NCBI GenBank assembly: GCA_036927565.1
Contig: JAYESD010000009.1
Span: 24,829,601-24,893,600 of the forward strand
Direction of reading: 5' to 3'
Length of the DNA: 64,000 nt
From: Tuctoria greenei
Lineage: Eukaryota > Streptophyta > Magnoliopsida > Poales > Poaceae
This document shows, piece by piece, positions 41,785 to 54,673 of this stretch (its first letter is position 1; the number at the start of each line of letters is the position of its first letter). Under the pieces are notes generated by a model. It saw only the letters and a list, made by a program, of their open reading frames with translations, did not search any database and was not told the DNA's origin. The position numbers and the translations under genes are program-made.

Positions 41785-42765
41785 GATCTGAGAATGATTT
41801 TGCAAGAATGATGGTAAGTGATACAAGGCATAGGTATGAAAAGATAGCAATGAATTGCATTGAGGAATTGAAAAATTAGGATATCAGTTCAGAAACATTG
41901 GACTTGTCCGGTGCACAGGCACGGACTAGTTCGGAGGATCGGACTTGTCCGTGCATGGACCGGACTAGTCTGGTGTTCATCCTCAAAAACCTAACAGATT
42001 GGTCAAGGGATGATTCCTAATGCAAATCTAGTCTAGCATACACATAGTACATCAAATAAGCATGTATCTAGTGAAGGATGCTAGGCTATACGATCAACAA
42101 TGGAGAAAAACAAGATTTCTAGGGTTTTGAAGAAAGTTACCGAAGAAATCGATTGAAGCTTGAAGGTTTGGGGGTTGGAGGCCGGACAAGTCCGCTAGCT
42201 TCAATCCCCAAGAGGTCAAGCTTGATCTCCGCCCAAATGTGGACTTTTTCGACGGAGGGAGCAGAGAATCGCCTTGGTAGCTCGAGCGCAAGAGAGAGGA
42301 AGGCGTGAGCAAATGTGGGGATGAGAAGATTAGGGTTTGGTGGCGGCTAGGGTTATGGACACGAAAAATCGGACAAGTCCGGACATGACCGGACTAGTCC
42401 GAAGTCATCCAGAGAGCTATATCGGACTAGTCCATGGTCTATCGGACTAGTCCGGTCTAACCAGCACTCTGCGGACTAGTCTGCAAGAGCGGACTAGTCC
42501 GGGTAACCACGAACTAGTCCGTGGTCACCAGGAGAAATTGCATAGCCCATTCATATATATTTGAAGGTTCATTAATAGATAATAGGTGGGACAAAACAAA
42601 TCAATTAATCTTGATGAATTTGACCAGTAAGCATACAACAATCACACAATGGTCATAATTCATCAAGATCTAATAATTGACATAGTTTTTCGAGAAAAAA
42701 ATGAAGAGAGATAGTTTTCACAATTCAGTCAAAATTTTGAAGAGGTCATACAGGTATGCAACTTT
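41785..42765. other. Non-coding gap between pol and third ORF, copia copy B
   Basis: Homologous to 28072-29051, with palindrome clusters at about 41895-41980 and 42365-42530. No credible frame. Confidence 0.55.
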
Positions 42766-45700
42766 TCAAGCCACACTCCGAGAATCCAGGATATTTAGTT
42801 CATTTCGGAGTTCGCAAAAACGCTTTTCATCAAGTGGCTTGGTGAATATGTCGGCCAATTGTTTTTGGGTGTTGACATGTGAGATGGTAATGTCTCCTTT
42901 CATGGAATGGTCTCTTAGGAAATGATGTCTTATGTCTATGTGTTTAGTTCTAGAGTGCTCAACTGGATTGCGGGCTATTTTAATGGCACTCTCATTGTCA
43001 CAAAGGAGAGGAATACGGTTCAAATTGTAACCGTAATCCCTTAGAGTTTGTCCCATCCAAAGGAGTTGTGCACAACAACTCTCGGCTGCAACATACTTTG
43101 CTTCGGTTGTGGATAAAGCAATGGAATTTTGTTTCTTGGATGACCAAGAAACTAAGGATCTCCCTAGGAATTGGCATGTGCCGGAGGTGCTTTTTCTATC
43201 TACTTTGCACCCGGCATAATCTGCATCGGAGTAACCAATGAGATTGAATTTTGAGCCTTTTGGGTACCAAAGACCAAGGTTGGGTGTATGAACTAAATAT
43301 CTCAAGATTCTTTTTACGGCTGTCAAGTGACATTCCTTAGGGTTGGCTTGAAATCGTGCATACAAACATACACTCAACATAATATCTGGCCTAGATGCAC
43401 ATAAGTAAAGTAGAGATCCAATCATGGAGCGATATACCTTTTGATCGATGCTAGGTCCATCTTCATTGAGATCCAAGTGGCCATTCGTTGCCATGGGGGT
43501 CTTTATGGGCTTTGCCTTGTCCATGCCAAACTTCTTGAGTATGTCATGCGTGTACTTGGTTTGGCTTATGAACGTTCCTTCCCTTTGTTGCCGCACTTGG
43601 AATCCCAAAAAGTATTTTAATTCTCCCATCATTGACATTTCAAACCTGTCTGTCATGATTTTGCTAAATTCCTCACAAAAAGATTGATTAGTTGATCCAA
43701 AAATTATATCGTCAACATAAATCTGACAAATAAAAAGATCATTATCTAAGTTCTTTGTAAATAATGTATAATCTACTTTGCCAATTTGAAAACCATTCTC
43801 AATTAAGAAATCTCTAAGACACTCATACCAAGCTCTAGGAGCTTGTTTGAGGCCGTAGAGAGCCTTACACAATTTATATACGTGGTCGGGGAACTCTTCG
43901 TCTTCAAATTCGGGTGGTTGCTCCACGTACACCTCTTCCTTGATCGGTCCTTTGAGGAAGGCGCTTTTCACGTCCATTTGATACAGCTTGAAATCATGGT
44001 GAGTAGCATATGCAAGTAATATTCTAATAGATTCAAGCCTAGCTACTGGAGCAAAAGTCTCATCGAAATCCAAACCTTCGACTTGTGAGTACCCTTTGGC
44101 CACAAGTCGTGCCTTGTTTCTTGTTACCACTCTGTGTTCATCTTGTTTTTTGCGGAAGACCCACTTGGTGCCCACTATGTTTGCATTGGGTCTTGCCACA
44201 AGTTCCCACACCTCGTTCCTCTTGAAGTTGTTCAATTCTTCTTGCATTGCCACCACCCAGTCCGGATCCTTCAATGCATCCTCAATCCTGCGTGGTTCCA
44301 AAAAGGAGACAAACGAGTAATGCTCACAAAAGTTAGCTATGCGAGATCTAGTGGTTACTCCCTTTTGGATGTCACCGATGATGTTGTCGATTGGGTGATC
44401 CCTTTGAATGCATTGGTGTACTCTTGGGTGGGGCACTTGGGGAGTTGTGTCTTCATGATCGTTTTCTTCTCCCCCTGAGTGGTTGCCCTCGTTGACTTGT
44501 TGATCATCTTCATACTCTCGTGCTTGTGTTGAAGCTCCCCCTTGATTGTTGGTCTCCTCTTGTGGTTCATTTTCCTCATTTATGTGTGAAGGTGACTCTT
44601 GTGGTCGAACTTCACCTAGAGCCATTCTTTTCAATGCTAGACAAGGAGTTTTTTCTTTACCTAATTCACATGGATCAACTTGCTTATTTTGGGAGCCGTT
44701 AGTCTCATCGAACACTATGTCACGTGCTACTTCAACAAGTCCGGAGGCCTTATTGAAAACACGATAGGCGTAGGTGTTCAAATCGTAACCGAGCAAGAAA
44801 CCTTCATCGGACTTTGAAGCGAACTTTGAAGTCCTGGGCTTCTTGTTCAGGATATAACATGGAGAACCGAAAACTTGGAAGTAAGAAATGTTTGGTTTGT
44901 TACCGGTGAGTAGCTCATAGGGAGTTTTCTTGAGTAGTCGATGAAGATAAAGCCGATTTGCAACGTGGCAAGCGGTGTTAATCGCTTCCACCCAAAATCG
45001 ATCCGAAGTCTTGTCTTCATCGAGCATTATTCTTGCCATCTCTATGAGTGTTCGGTTCTTCCTTTCGGCAACTCCATTTTGTTGTGGTGAATATGGCGCT
45101 GAAAATTCGTGTTTGATGCCCTCTTCATCAAGGTACTCCTCCACTTGTATGTTCTTGAACTTCGTGCCATTGTCGCTTCGAATACTCTTGATTGACAATG
45201 AAAACTCGTTTTGAGCTCGCTTGAAGAATTTCTTGAGTGTTCCTTGTGTTTATGACTTATCATGCAAATAAAAACCCAAGTGAAGCGAGAAAAATCATCA
45301 ATGATAACCAAACCGTATTTGTTACCGCCGATGCTTATGTAAGCAACTGGACCAAACAAGTCCATGTGAAGTAGTTCAAGCGGTCTTGTTGTAGTCATGA
45401 TGTTCTTTGCGAGATGATGTGCCCCAACTTGCTTCCCGGCTTGGCACGCGCTACAAGACCTGTCTTTCTCAAAAACAACATCTTTCAAACCTCGGATGTG
45501 ATCGCCCTTGAGGAGTTTTTGAAGATTCCTCATACCAACATGTGCTAGCCGTCTATGCCACAGCCAACCCATGTTGGTTTTTGCAATCAAGCATGTGTTG
45601 AGTTCGGCTTTATCCTTATTGAAGTCAACAAGGTAAAGCTTTCCCTTCAACATACCCTTGAATGCAACGGAACCATCACTCCTCCTTGAGACGGTCACAC

Positions 45701-45994
45701 CCTCGTTAGTGAACAAGCAATTATAACCTTTGTCACATAGTTGAGATATGGACAGCAGGTTATAATCTAAAGATTCAACATGTAAAACATGAGAAAGCGT
45801 GTGTTCAAAGGATATTGCAATTTTATCGGTACCGAGCACCTTTCCTTGACTATTACCTCTGAAGTAGATGCCTTCGTTTGGGCCTCATTTTCTTCATATT
45901 CCACGAACATCCTCCTTTCTCCGGTCATGTGGTTGGTGCATCCACTGTCTAGCACCCATTTGGATCCACCGGAGGAATAGGCCTGCAAAAACAA
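42766..45994 (-). pseudogene. pol: Pol of copia copy B
   Basis: Protease WVLDSGCTNHMTG near 45960, then a one-base loss near 45890. The integrase zinc region is intact (WHRRLAHVGM, CSACQAGKQ), with LHMDLFGPV. A second frameshift and a stop lie near 45250-45270, then SDNGTKFKN with the catalytic Asp kept. RT and RNase H (45198-42766) are open: YVDDIIFGST, LYGLKQAPRAWY, YSDADYAGC, ending ADIFTKPLDEKRFCELRNEL. So RT/RNase H of copy B is in better shape than in copy A, while the protease/integrase part is broken. Confidence 0.92.
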
Positions 45995-45995
45995 A

Positions 45996-48369
45996 TTATG
46001 CTTTGGTTTTAGGTACCCAAGCTTGCTTGGGTCCTTGGAGGTTAGTTATAATACATTTGGGCACCCACACATGGTATTTTGTGTTCCCATGGTGTGGCCC
46101 AACATAATAAGCATAAACCTTACCAAGATTGTTTCTCATTAATACATAAGAGGCATCAAAAGTTTTAAATAGAAGCTGTTGTTGTTTATGAATCGGACTA
46201 GTCTGGGTGGCCGGACTTGTCCTGACACTGACCGGACTAGTCCGGTATTCATGCGAGTTCAGTTTCTTATTCTTCAACTTATCAGTTTGAGAGGATCTTC
46301 CCTTCACAAAGGAGATCCTTCCCCTGTTATTCTTATGACTTCCAGCATGTTGCTTTTCATCATAAGAGTAACCAATGCCATATTTGACATTTGGAGGTCT
46401 TTGGACCAAGTATGCACTACGTGCATAGTTGATCTTCTCCTTGTCAAATATTCCATACTGGGTAGGATTTTTATCCTTTGTGGAGGTTGACTTCTCCTTC
46501 AAACTGGTGTTGATTTTACTACATGTGCACATATGAACAAGATCAGTTTTAGTTGGTTGAGAAGGTGAACTTGAAGAGGAGGAAGGTTCACTTAGCTTGA
46601 GTGACTCAACTTGCACTTCAAGGATTTTGTTAACCTTGATCAGGTCAGCAAGTTGGTCCTTTATTGCAACATTTGAGTCGGTTAACTCCAAGCAAGTTTT
46701 CTTGCTTGAAGCTAGCTCAAGCTCTAGTGAACCGTTTTTCTCCTTTTCAAGCTCTAGGAGTTTGTCAAGTTTGACATACTTCTCCTTTTGGGAGATAATC
46801 ATGTCCTCTTAACGATCAATTAACCTTTCCTTCTCAACAAGTTGGTCAACTAAAAAATCTAATTTTAGCAGCAGTTTTCCTATCTAGTCCATTTAGCATG
46901 TCCTCATCATCACTATCTAGTTCATCATCACTAGAGTAGGAATGCATGGAAGGGGTTTTGATGTTTACCTTGCGTTTACCTTCCTTTGCCATGAGACAAG
47001 TGCCATTTCCCTTCTTTGCAACGAGTGTGGGGAAGAGTGTGGATTTCTTGGATGTGCTTTCTATGGCTATGCTAGCCATCTCTTCTTCATCGAATGATGA
47101 GGACTCATCATTTGAGTCCCACTCCTTCCCAATGTGTGCTTGTTCGGCTTGTTTGTTCTTCTTGAAGAATTTCTTAGGTTGAGGCTTGGTTTCTTTAGTT
47201 TTCTTCTTGTTGTCCTCATACGGGCAATCGACTATAAAGTGGTTATACTCACCACAATTATAGCATGCCCGCCTCATCTTTGGCTTCGTCCTTTCCTTGT
47301 ACTTTCCTTCACTTGATTTTGTTCCTTGTCTCTTGTTCATTATTCTCTTGAACTTTTTCATGAACAAAATCATATCCTCTTCATCTAGCTCACTACTCTC
47401 GTCATCACTGTCCTCCTCTAGTTGTGCTTCTCTTGCTTCTTTGGATAGAGGCTTGAGAGTAGATTTTAGGGAAACTCCTTTCTTCTTGGCCGAGGTGAGG
47501 TCGGCAATTTCTTTGATGTGCTTGGCTTGTTTCTCCGTCATTTCAAAGTTGATAATTTTACCAAGCAATTCATCCGGAGTCATCCTTTTGTAACCGGGGC
47601 TTTCTGTGATCATTGAGCATAGCGTGACATTGCGAGGCATAAAATCTCTAAGGATGAGATTTACCACCTCGTGGTCATTCCACTTCTTGCTCCCATATGA
47701 TCGAACCTTGTTGACAAGTGTCTTCAATCGATTGTACATATCCTGGGGTGACTCGTCTTCCTCAATTGCGAATCTTCCTAGTTCCCCTTCGATCATTTCA
47801 ATTTTTGCCTCACGCACATGCCGATCACCTTCATGTGCTATTTGTAGTGTATCCCATATCTCCTTAGCAATTTCGATTCCATCCACCTTGGTGAACTCGT
47901 CTCGACTGAGAGAGGAGGTGATTATGGTTGCGGCTTGAGCGTTTCTATGGATGTCCTGCTCTTGACTTGGGGTGAGCTCTTCGTCGTCATCCGAAATATC
48001 TATCCCTGTACATACAACATGCCATAAACTTGGGTTGAGGGAAATCAAATGCATCTTCATATTCTGCCTCCACATAGAGTAATCACTCCCATTGAAGTGT
48101 GGGGCTTTTCCAAGTGGGATAGATAAGTAGTGATTGTTATTGGAATTTAGACGATCATAATTAAAAGGATATCGGGAGTAGTCGGTGTGACTACTCCCCT
48201 TCTTCTTCTCTTCAACTTTCGCTTTCCCTTTTGAAAGTGCCTTCTTTCTGAGGAGCGCCTTTAGCTCGAAGTCTTGAATGGCTTCGAGGTACTTCTCCAG
48301 TTTTTGGGTCTTGTCGTTGTTGACTTCCTCTTGGTTGTTGATTTTGTGGACGTCCTTCATGTCCGACAT
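45996..48369 (-). pseudogene. gag: Gag of copia copy B
   Basis: ATG at 48369. Open for 507 codons to 46846: a Gag core, zinc knuckle CYNCGEYNHFIVDC, and basic and acidic stretches. About eight codons of the acidic DDDEEMLE segment of copy A are missing near 48267. A one-base insertion near 46855 and a TAA near 46809-46811 break the link to the C-terminal coiled-coil part (46802-45996), which ends AWVPKTKA. RTSP repeats near 46194-46250. Confidence 0.88.
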
Positions 48370-48404
48370 GATCTCTTCGAGTGGTTAAACTCTTTCTTGA
48401 AGAA

Positions 48405-48422
48405 CCTCGCTCTGACACCAAT
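48405..48422 (-). other. Primer binding site, copia copy B
   Basis: Minus strand ATTGGTGTCAGAGCGAGG directly after the LTR end; a variant of TGGTATCAGAGC (initiator tRNA-Met type). Confidence 0.8.
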
Positions 48423-49984
48423 TGAATGTAGGCCTAGAGGGGGGGTGAATAGGCCTTCTGAATTTTTGTTCGATCCTGCAACACTCAACAACAAGTTCAA
48501 TACCAGAGAAATCGGACTAGTCCGGTAAAGTGCGGACTAGTCCGGTGTTCACGGACTAAGTTGATCAAGATTAATCGATTAGGTTGATTCTTTAATGTAT
48601 GCAGCGGAAATATAGAATCAAACAACAGTTTAACGGTTATATATTGGATTGTATCACAATTAAGGCTTGTGTTCAACAATTTAATGTAAATTGAACAATG
48701 AGTATCAAACCCTAGAGTAAGTAGATCAATTTTAGTGATGAACACAAAAAGGACAAGACACAAGATTTATCCCGTGGTTCGGCTACCACGAAGGCAACCT
48801 ACATCCACGTTGAGGAGCCCACAAAAGGACCGGGTCTTCTCCAACCCTACCCTCGTCAGATCGCTACGAAGGCCAACCCTCTTCCACTAATCACAAAGGG
48901 GTGATAACCAAATTCAAGGGGCGTTCTCACACGTTGAGAGCTCCCTTAGATTAGAAATCACAATGCCACCAAAAACACACTCAGAAATTACAATTGAAAC
49001 GCAGGAGTGTGTTAGAGATTCAAACCAAGAGCTCAATGATGTGTGCCAAGTGTCTCTCCAACGATCCAGAAGTGATCCTCAAAGGATTGATCGATTTTGC
49101 ACTTAATTTCATGGAGAGAGGTGGTTTCTAAGTCTCTTGGGAGGTGTGACGGTGCTAGGGTTCGAGAGATTGTAAAAGTGGGTCGTGCACCTCTATTTAT
49201 ATGGGGTTTCTAAAAGTGACCGTTAGGGTTCAGAAAGATCGGACTAGTCCGTGGTGGTCACCGGACTAGTCTGGTGTGCTGTGTGTAGCAAACCCTAAGT
49301 GTCCCGAAATATCGGACTAGTCCGGTCGAAAACGGACTTGTCCGATTTCACTACTGGAAATCTTCGGACTATTCTGATAGCCATCGGACTTGTTCGGACA
49401 TATGAAACCCTAAGTGTGTTGGATGACAAGTCCGCACTTGGAGGACTTGTCCGATTCAGATCAGTGGGTATTTCGGACTAGTCCGTGTAAACATCGGACT
49501 TGTTCGAAGTGGATCAGAATGAATATCGGACTAGTCCGGTTAACAACGGACTTGTCCGATTTTGTGTGACTTGTGAAGTGTGTTGAGGACTAGTCCACCC
49601 CGGGGAGGACTAGTCCGACTCAAGTCAGAAAGATATCGGACTAGTCCGACAGATATCGGACTTGTCCGATCTGATGCAGAAAGGATATCGGACTAGTCCG
49701 GTTGATATCGGACTAGTCCGGTCCTGTGTAACTTTGTGCAATATGTGTGTGTGCTTAAATATGATTGAGCTCTTGGGTGTGTTTCCTTAACACACTCCAT
49801 ACACAATAATCTACTATTTCTTTTCCTTGAGCTCAAGTTCACTTTGCTCCTCATTATCCCTTCTTTTTGGTATTTTGCTCATTTTTCATTATTGGCCTGC
49901 ATTCATCTCAACAAAAAGGTTAGGATCCCAATTGCTTGTCATAAATCATCCAAAACCCACAAGGGAGTCCTAGATGCACTTTCA
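48423..49984 (-). repeat. 5' LTR of copia copy B
   Basis: 1,562 bp. TATA box at 49193-49204 (minus strand); palindrome array about 49235-49725; followed by the target duplicate GCAGC. Confidence 0.93.
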
Positions 49985-49989
49985 GCAGC

Positions 49990-50829
49990 TAGACACCCAG
50001 TTAGCTTTTGGACGTCCTTGATGCGGGTTGGAGGCCGCATGTCTTCTATAGCCTTGATCTTCGTCGGGTTTGCTTCATTTCCTCGGTGAGTCACCAAGAA
50101 ACCAAGGAGTTTCCCAGAGCTTACCCCGAAGACACACTTATCCGGATTCAGCTTGGTGCGTGTAATGTGCAACTTGTCAAAGACGACTTGTCAATTGTTA
50201 AGGAGTGACTCCTTGTTCTTGATCTTCACAACGATGTCATCAAAGTATACCTCCACTAAGTCTCTAATTAGCTCTCCAAATGTTTTTTACATAGCTCGCA
50301 CAAAGGTTGAAGCAGCATTTTTAAGACCAAAGGGCATGACAGTATAACAATATAATCCATCTACTGTTATCAAGGTTGTATGCTCTTCATCTTCCTTAGA
50401 CATTTGGATTTGATGATATCCAGAATATGCATCTAAGAAACACAATAGCTCGCACCCGGAGGTGGAGTCCACTATCTGATCTATCCTAGGTAGTGGAAAT
50501 GGATCTTTTGGACATGCCTTATTTAAGGTGGTGTAGTCGATACACATCCAAAGCTTCCCGTCGGCCTTGGGAATAACAACTGGGTTTGCCAACCATTTTG
50601 GATGAAAAACTTCCTGGATGAAGCCTGCTTCGAGCAACTTTTTGATCTCCTGCCAGATCAAGTTTTGCCGCTCGATGGATTGCTTCTGAGGCTTCTAGTG
50701 TACAGGTCGTGCGTCAGGATAAATCTTTAGATTGTACTCAATCACCTCCCTAGGGATCCCAGGCATTTGTGACGCTTGCCAGGCAAACACGTCAACATTC
50801 ACCCAGAGGAAAGTGATGAGCGCAAGTTC
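49990..50829 (-). pseudogene. pol: Element 3 pol, upstream part: reverse transcriptase
   Basis: Follows the conserved amber codon (50832-50830) in frame: ELALITFLWVNVDVFAWQ. RT motifs CIDYTTLNKACPKDPFPLPR and GLYCYTVMPFGLKNAAST. The catalytic motif reads YFDD instead of YVDD (about 50246). Stops at VH*KPQ (near 50697) and RAM*KTF (near 50290). The frame runs into DVQKLTGCLA at the copia B insertion. Confidence 0.9.
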
Positions 50830-53241
50830 CTATTTTTTGTTAAGACCTCCTGAAATACGAGTGGTCTGAGCAGCATCAGAACCGATTTGGACAAATTTGA
50901 CAAGAATGTCAGTGTCTCTGCTTGGTTGCACACGTGGTGCAGAGGTTGAGCCTCGATGACGAGTGCTCGGAGGTAGAGCAGCTTGCTCTTTGTTGGATGC
51001 CTCCTCCTGTGCTGTTGCAAGCGTGTGGAGTTCTTCCAGCGCGGTGACTCCTACAGTACAGTCCCCGTGGATGCGGAGAACGTCGAAGGGTGTTGGCGTT
51101 TTCAACAACAGGTAGTTGTAGTGAGCTGTAGCCATGATCCTATACAAGGCAGGCCTGCCCAGAATGGCGTTGAATGGTAAGCTGATCTGCTTGACGTCAA
51201 AGACCAGCTTCTCGGTCCTATACTTCTCCCGAGTTTCGAATGTCACCGGGAGTGTAATGGATCCTAGAGGGCTGATGGACCCCAGATCTACCCCAGAAAA
51301 AGGTTGTGGTGGGTGAAGGTCCGATGCTCAGAGCTAGAGCCTTACGAAGGCTTCATAGCTTAAAAGTTTTATCCCCGCTCCTCCGGTCACCAAAACTTGG
51401 TAGAGTTAGACATTGTTAATGGTAGGTGACACTATCAACGACAATTGGCCAGCTCCGATCATGTTTCGGGGGCATTCTGTAGCATGAAAGGTGATGGGAG
51501 TGTCCATCCACTTCCGATGAGGTTCTACCCCATGAGTCAGAGCTGCTGCAGCCATGTCCCGCCGCATTGTCTTGAGGACACGGCGAGAAGTAATGTCCTA
51601 GGAACCACCATAATTGGTGTTCAGGGTCTTCCGACACTCATTGTCAGAGACGTCGGAATCATCATCTACTGTGTCGTAGACAACCTTCAGGATCTTCTTG
51701 GGATCTTAAAAGCCTAGCTCCGGCTCAGCCGGAGCTTCGTCAACTTTCAGTTTTCCTTCCTGTTGACGGAAAGAAGCTTCTTCCCGGCGCTTGTTGTAGC
51801 ACTCGACAAGATTTTGGACCTCTCGGCAATCCTCCAGACTGTGCTTGTCTCTCTTAACAATTGGAAACCACATTTTAGAGTTGCTGCCGTCTTCTGACGA
51901 AGGACGAGGTCGTTTTTCGGGGTGTGGCCCCCAGCCACTCGAAGCTGCAGCAGCCGTAGCAGTAGGTGCACCGGCCGACGACTTCTTCTTGCCGTTGGAC
52001 TTCTTCTTTTTGCCACCTCTGGAAGTAGTGGCTTCAGCTTTGGAAGGTCTTTTGTTAACCTCCGGAGCTGGCTTTGAGTGCATTTCCCAGCCCTCTGCGG
52101 CCCAGACGCACTTGTCAGCTAGGCTGAACAACTCCATGACACTGGTGACTACTTTAGTCGCCAACTTCTCCAATATTTTCTTGTCTCGCACGCCCTGTCT
52201 GAATGCAACAATAAAAGAAGAGTTCGAGATAGAAGGGATGTTATTGTGTACCTGAGAAAATCGCTGGATAAAGGATCGCAACGATTCCCCCGTTGTTTGC
52301 TTCACAGCAAACAAGTCCAGTTCAGTGTCGGGCTGGGTGTAAGAACTCCTGATGTTGGCAGTGAACTGTTGGCATAGTTATGCTCAACTATTGATGGAGT
52401 CGGATGAAAGACTCATGAACCAGGACCTAGCGGTCCCAGTCAGAGCCACCGGGAAGTAGTTGGCCATCACGGCCTCATTGCCTCCTGCTTCTAGTATAGC
52501 AGTGGAGTAGATTTGAAGGTATTCGGCGGGGTTGACAGTCCCGTCGAATTTCTTCGGCAGATGAGGTCAGAACTTCTGTGGCCAACAGACCATGCGTAGG
52601 TGCATGGCTAGGGAAAAACAACCTCCTTCTACTCCCACTGGAGAAGGGTTGTCCCTAGCCTCTCGCCTTTCGTGAACACGCTCAATATGGACACGGTCGT
52701 CCTATTGTTGGTAGCGGCGATCAAGCTTTGGCCATAAATCGTGTATCGATAACCTCGACATAGTGTGGGTGCAACGCGCCCCGAAAGGCAGCGATGTCAC
52801 CTGTTGAGATACAGCACGCCTTCGGTGTTGTGATACGTGAGGACCAAGTTTTCCAGACAAGGTCCCACGTTGAGCTGGTGCCTAACCCGAAGGGGGAGGA
52901 CCTTGGTTGCTGATGGCATCGGCTCCAGCTGCATCCAGATGCTTCACATCAGCACGCCATTGCTCGATTGCTCCCTGAGGTGCTCTGGGTGATGGTGGTT
53001 GCTCCAACAGAGTTCGCACAGAAATTAGCGCGTTCTCAAGGTTGTTGTTTGCCAATGCTGTGACCAACACAAGTACCCCATCCTGTTGTCCAGCATTGTT
53101 TGCCAGAGCAGATGGTGGTGGTGGTGGTGCGATGTCTGCCGGGACAACGGCACCCACTGGGTGCTATATGTTGGAAGGATTCCCTCCAACAGGTTGCACG
53201 ACGTTGTTGCCGTTGGATGATCCTGCAGCAGAGTTCACCAT
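50830..53241 (-). pseudogene. gag-pro: Element 3 gag and protease
   Basis: The ATG at 53241 (MVNSAAGSSNG) matches element 2. The frame has several stops, one of them an amber codon at 52704-52702 at exactly the codon where element 2 has its gag amber. The Gag core is recognisable (SFIQRFSQVHNNIPSISN, VAFRQGVRDKKILEKLA). The zinc knuckle has lost ligands (FPIVKRDKHSLEDC against CPIHKTGSHGLEDC). The protease active site reads VTGGAG near 51395, where element 2 has VDGGSG, so the catalytic Asp is gone. The last frame ends SGGLNKK followed by TAG, as in element 2. Confidence 0.88.
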
Positions 53242-53253
53242 CTTGTGATCTCA

Positions 53254-53277
53254 GGCGCCCCCTACCTGGCCGCCAAA
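53254..53277 (-). other. Primer binding site region of element 3
   Basis: Minus strand TTTGGCGGCCAGG then TAGGGGGCGCC directly after the LTR end CACTTCAACA. Equivalent to 2748-2771 in element 2. Confidence 0.75.
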
Positions 53278-54120
53278 TGTTGAAGTGTACGAACGACACT
53301 TCCCCCGGTACTACTAAAATGTAGCCCGCGGAGGTTCTTGTATCGGTTTAGGCGCACAGAGATCTTAGACAAGATGATGACACAAAATATTTACGTGGTT
53401 TAGGCCACCTGAGCGTAATACCCTACTCCACGGGGTGTGTGTTGTTTTATTATGGATTTCAGTAGTGCTGGTGTGCATATCAGCTTATATGTCCATGTAT
53501 CGTGCGGTGCAGTCCTTTTATAGTCTAAGGACTAGCCGTTACATCACTTGCCTGACCCGACATGTGGCCCTGCCGTATTTATGAGGATAATACATGGTCT
53601 ACAAGTATTAAGAGTGATTAACAGTGTGATAACTTTCCTTAATGGCAGCATTACCCCTATTAATAGCCCACTGATCGTGTGTCATTAATATAGCATTAAT
53701 GACACGTAATGAGGTCTTGTAACTGTCGCTTTAACTGTCCCTTGAATGTCCGTGATGTTGGAGATCCGCCAATATCCTCGTTAGTGTAAGGTCCGGAGGA
53801 TCCACACGTGGCAGCTCTAGAGCTTCCCCTCATGGGGAGATAGGTCCAGAGCTACTATACACATGGCAGCACCGAAGCTCCCCTGTACTAGGGGTTAGGT
53901 CCAGGGTTATTATACACGTGTCAACCGCGGAGCTTCCCAATTTTGGGCGTTCAAATCTGGTCTTACATTACAAGTGGCAACCTCGGAGCTACCCATATGA
54001 GGAAGGCGGGCCCAGTGCCGAGTGACATGTGGGGCCTAAGGAAGCCTTCAACTCTGACAGGTGGAACTCTCTTGCACTTCTTGCGGTATCATGGGGTACC
54101 CAATACGCAGGGTACCGACA
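53278..54120 (-). repeat. 5' LTR of element 3
   Basis: 843 bp; on the minus strand starts TGTCGGTACCCTGCG and ends CACTTCAACA. TATA box TATAAAAGG at 53522-53514. Its U3 part matches 15386-15694. It is distantly related to the LTR of element 2 (same ends, TATA context and CTCCGGAGCT motifs). Confidence 0.85.
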
Positions 54121-54673
54121 ACAGGGTACTGTCAGTGGCCCTCGGGCCCACGCCAGGGGCGATTTCGATCCTGCAAGTGGGACCCACAATCAATCATTCA
54201 TGTGTTGTTGCTTCGGATTTTCACTTGGGAAGTTGGGGTGGCGGTACGTTCCTGCATTACAGACACGTGACCATACCTGGTTGGTTCAAAGTGGCATAGT
54301 GCGCTACAAGTCTGTCTCTAGCATTGATCAACGACAGTTCCCAATATGATCTTTGTATCGACCCCCGACACAATCTTTGAATCCTTCCTATGCCGCCTTC
54401 CTTAGTGTTTTCTGAATCCTTTATCATGACAACGGTCCGCCTGGTGTGACCTATCTGTCCGGTGGACCCTAGCCCCCTTGTCATCGGTGAAGCTAGTCAC
54501 ATGAGATGTGACCAGGCTCCGCATGTGGTTGCTTTCCAAACATTTTAGAGAATGATTAAAAAGGGAAGTTGTCGCGGAGAAGGACCTCTTACGCTCTTAT
54601 TTGCTTTCTTGCGCCTAGAGCTTTCCGCTCCCTTCTTTGCGTCATGCTCTCTACCTTCCTCCACCTGCTACTA

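Larger units (their letters stand above)
38190..49984 (-). mobile_element. Copia copy B: Sirevirus-type Ty1/copia retrotransposon
   Basis: LTRs at 48423-49984 (5') and 38190-39749 (3'). Target duplicate GCAGC at 38185-38189 and 49985-49989. Same organisation, orientation and near-identical sequence as copy A, but inserted directly in the RT gene of element 3. Gag, pol and third ORF each carry one or more inactivating changes. These differ from those of copy A, so the two copies decayed separately. Confidence 0.94.
15386..54120 (-). mobile_element. Element 3: Tat-type Ty3/gypsy retrotransposon split by nested insertions
   Basis: Minus-strand relative of element 2. The 5' LTR (53278-54120), PBS (53254-53277), gag-protease (53241-50830), RT (50829-49985), RT/RNase H (38189-37904), RNase H/integrase (23417-20957), antisense gene (plus strand, 16231-19703), polypurine tract and part of the 3' LTR (15386-15694) occur in the expected order. 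It is interrupted by a solo LTR (23418-37898) and by copia copy B (38190-49984), each with exact target duplicates. The RT frame reads across the B insertion as DVQKLTGCLA then ALSRFISRL, which proves the join. All its genes are decayed. Confidence 0.9.
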
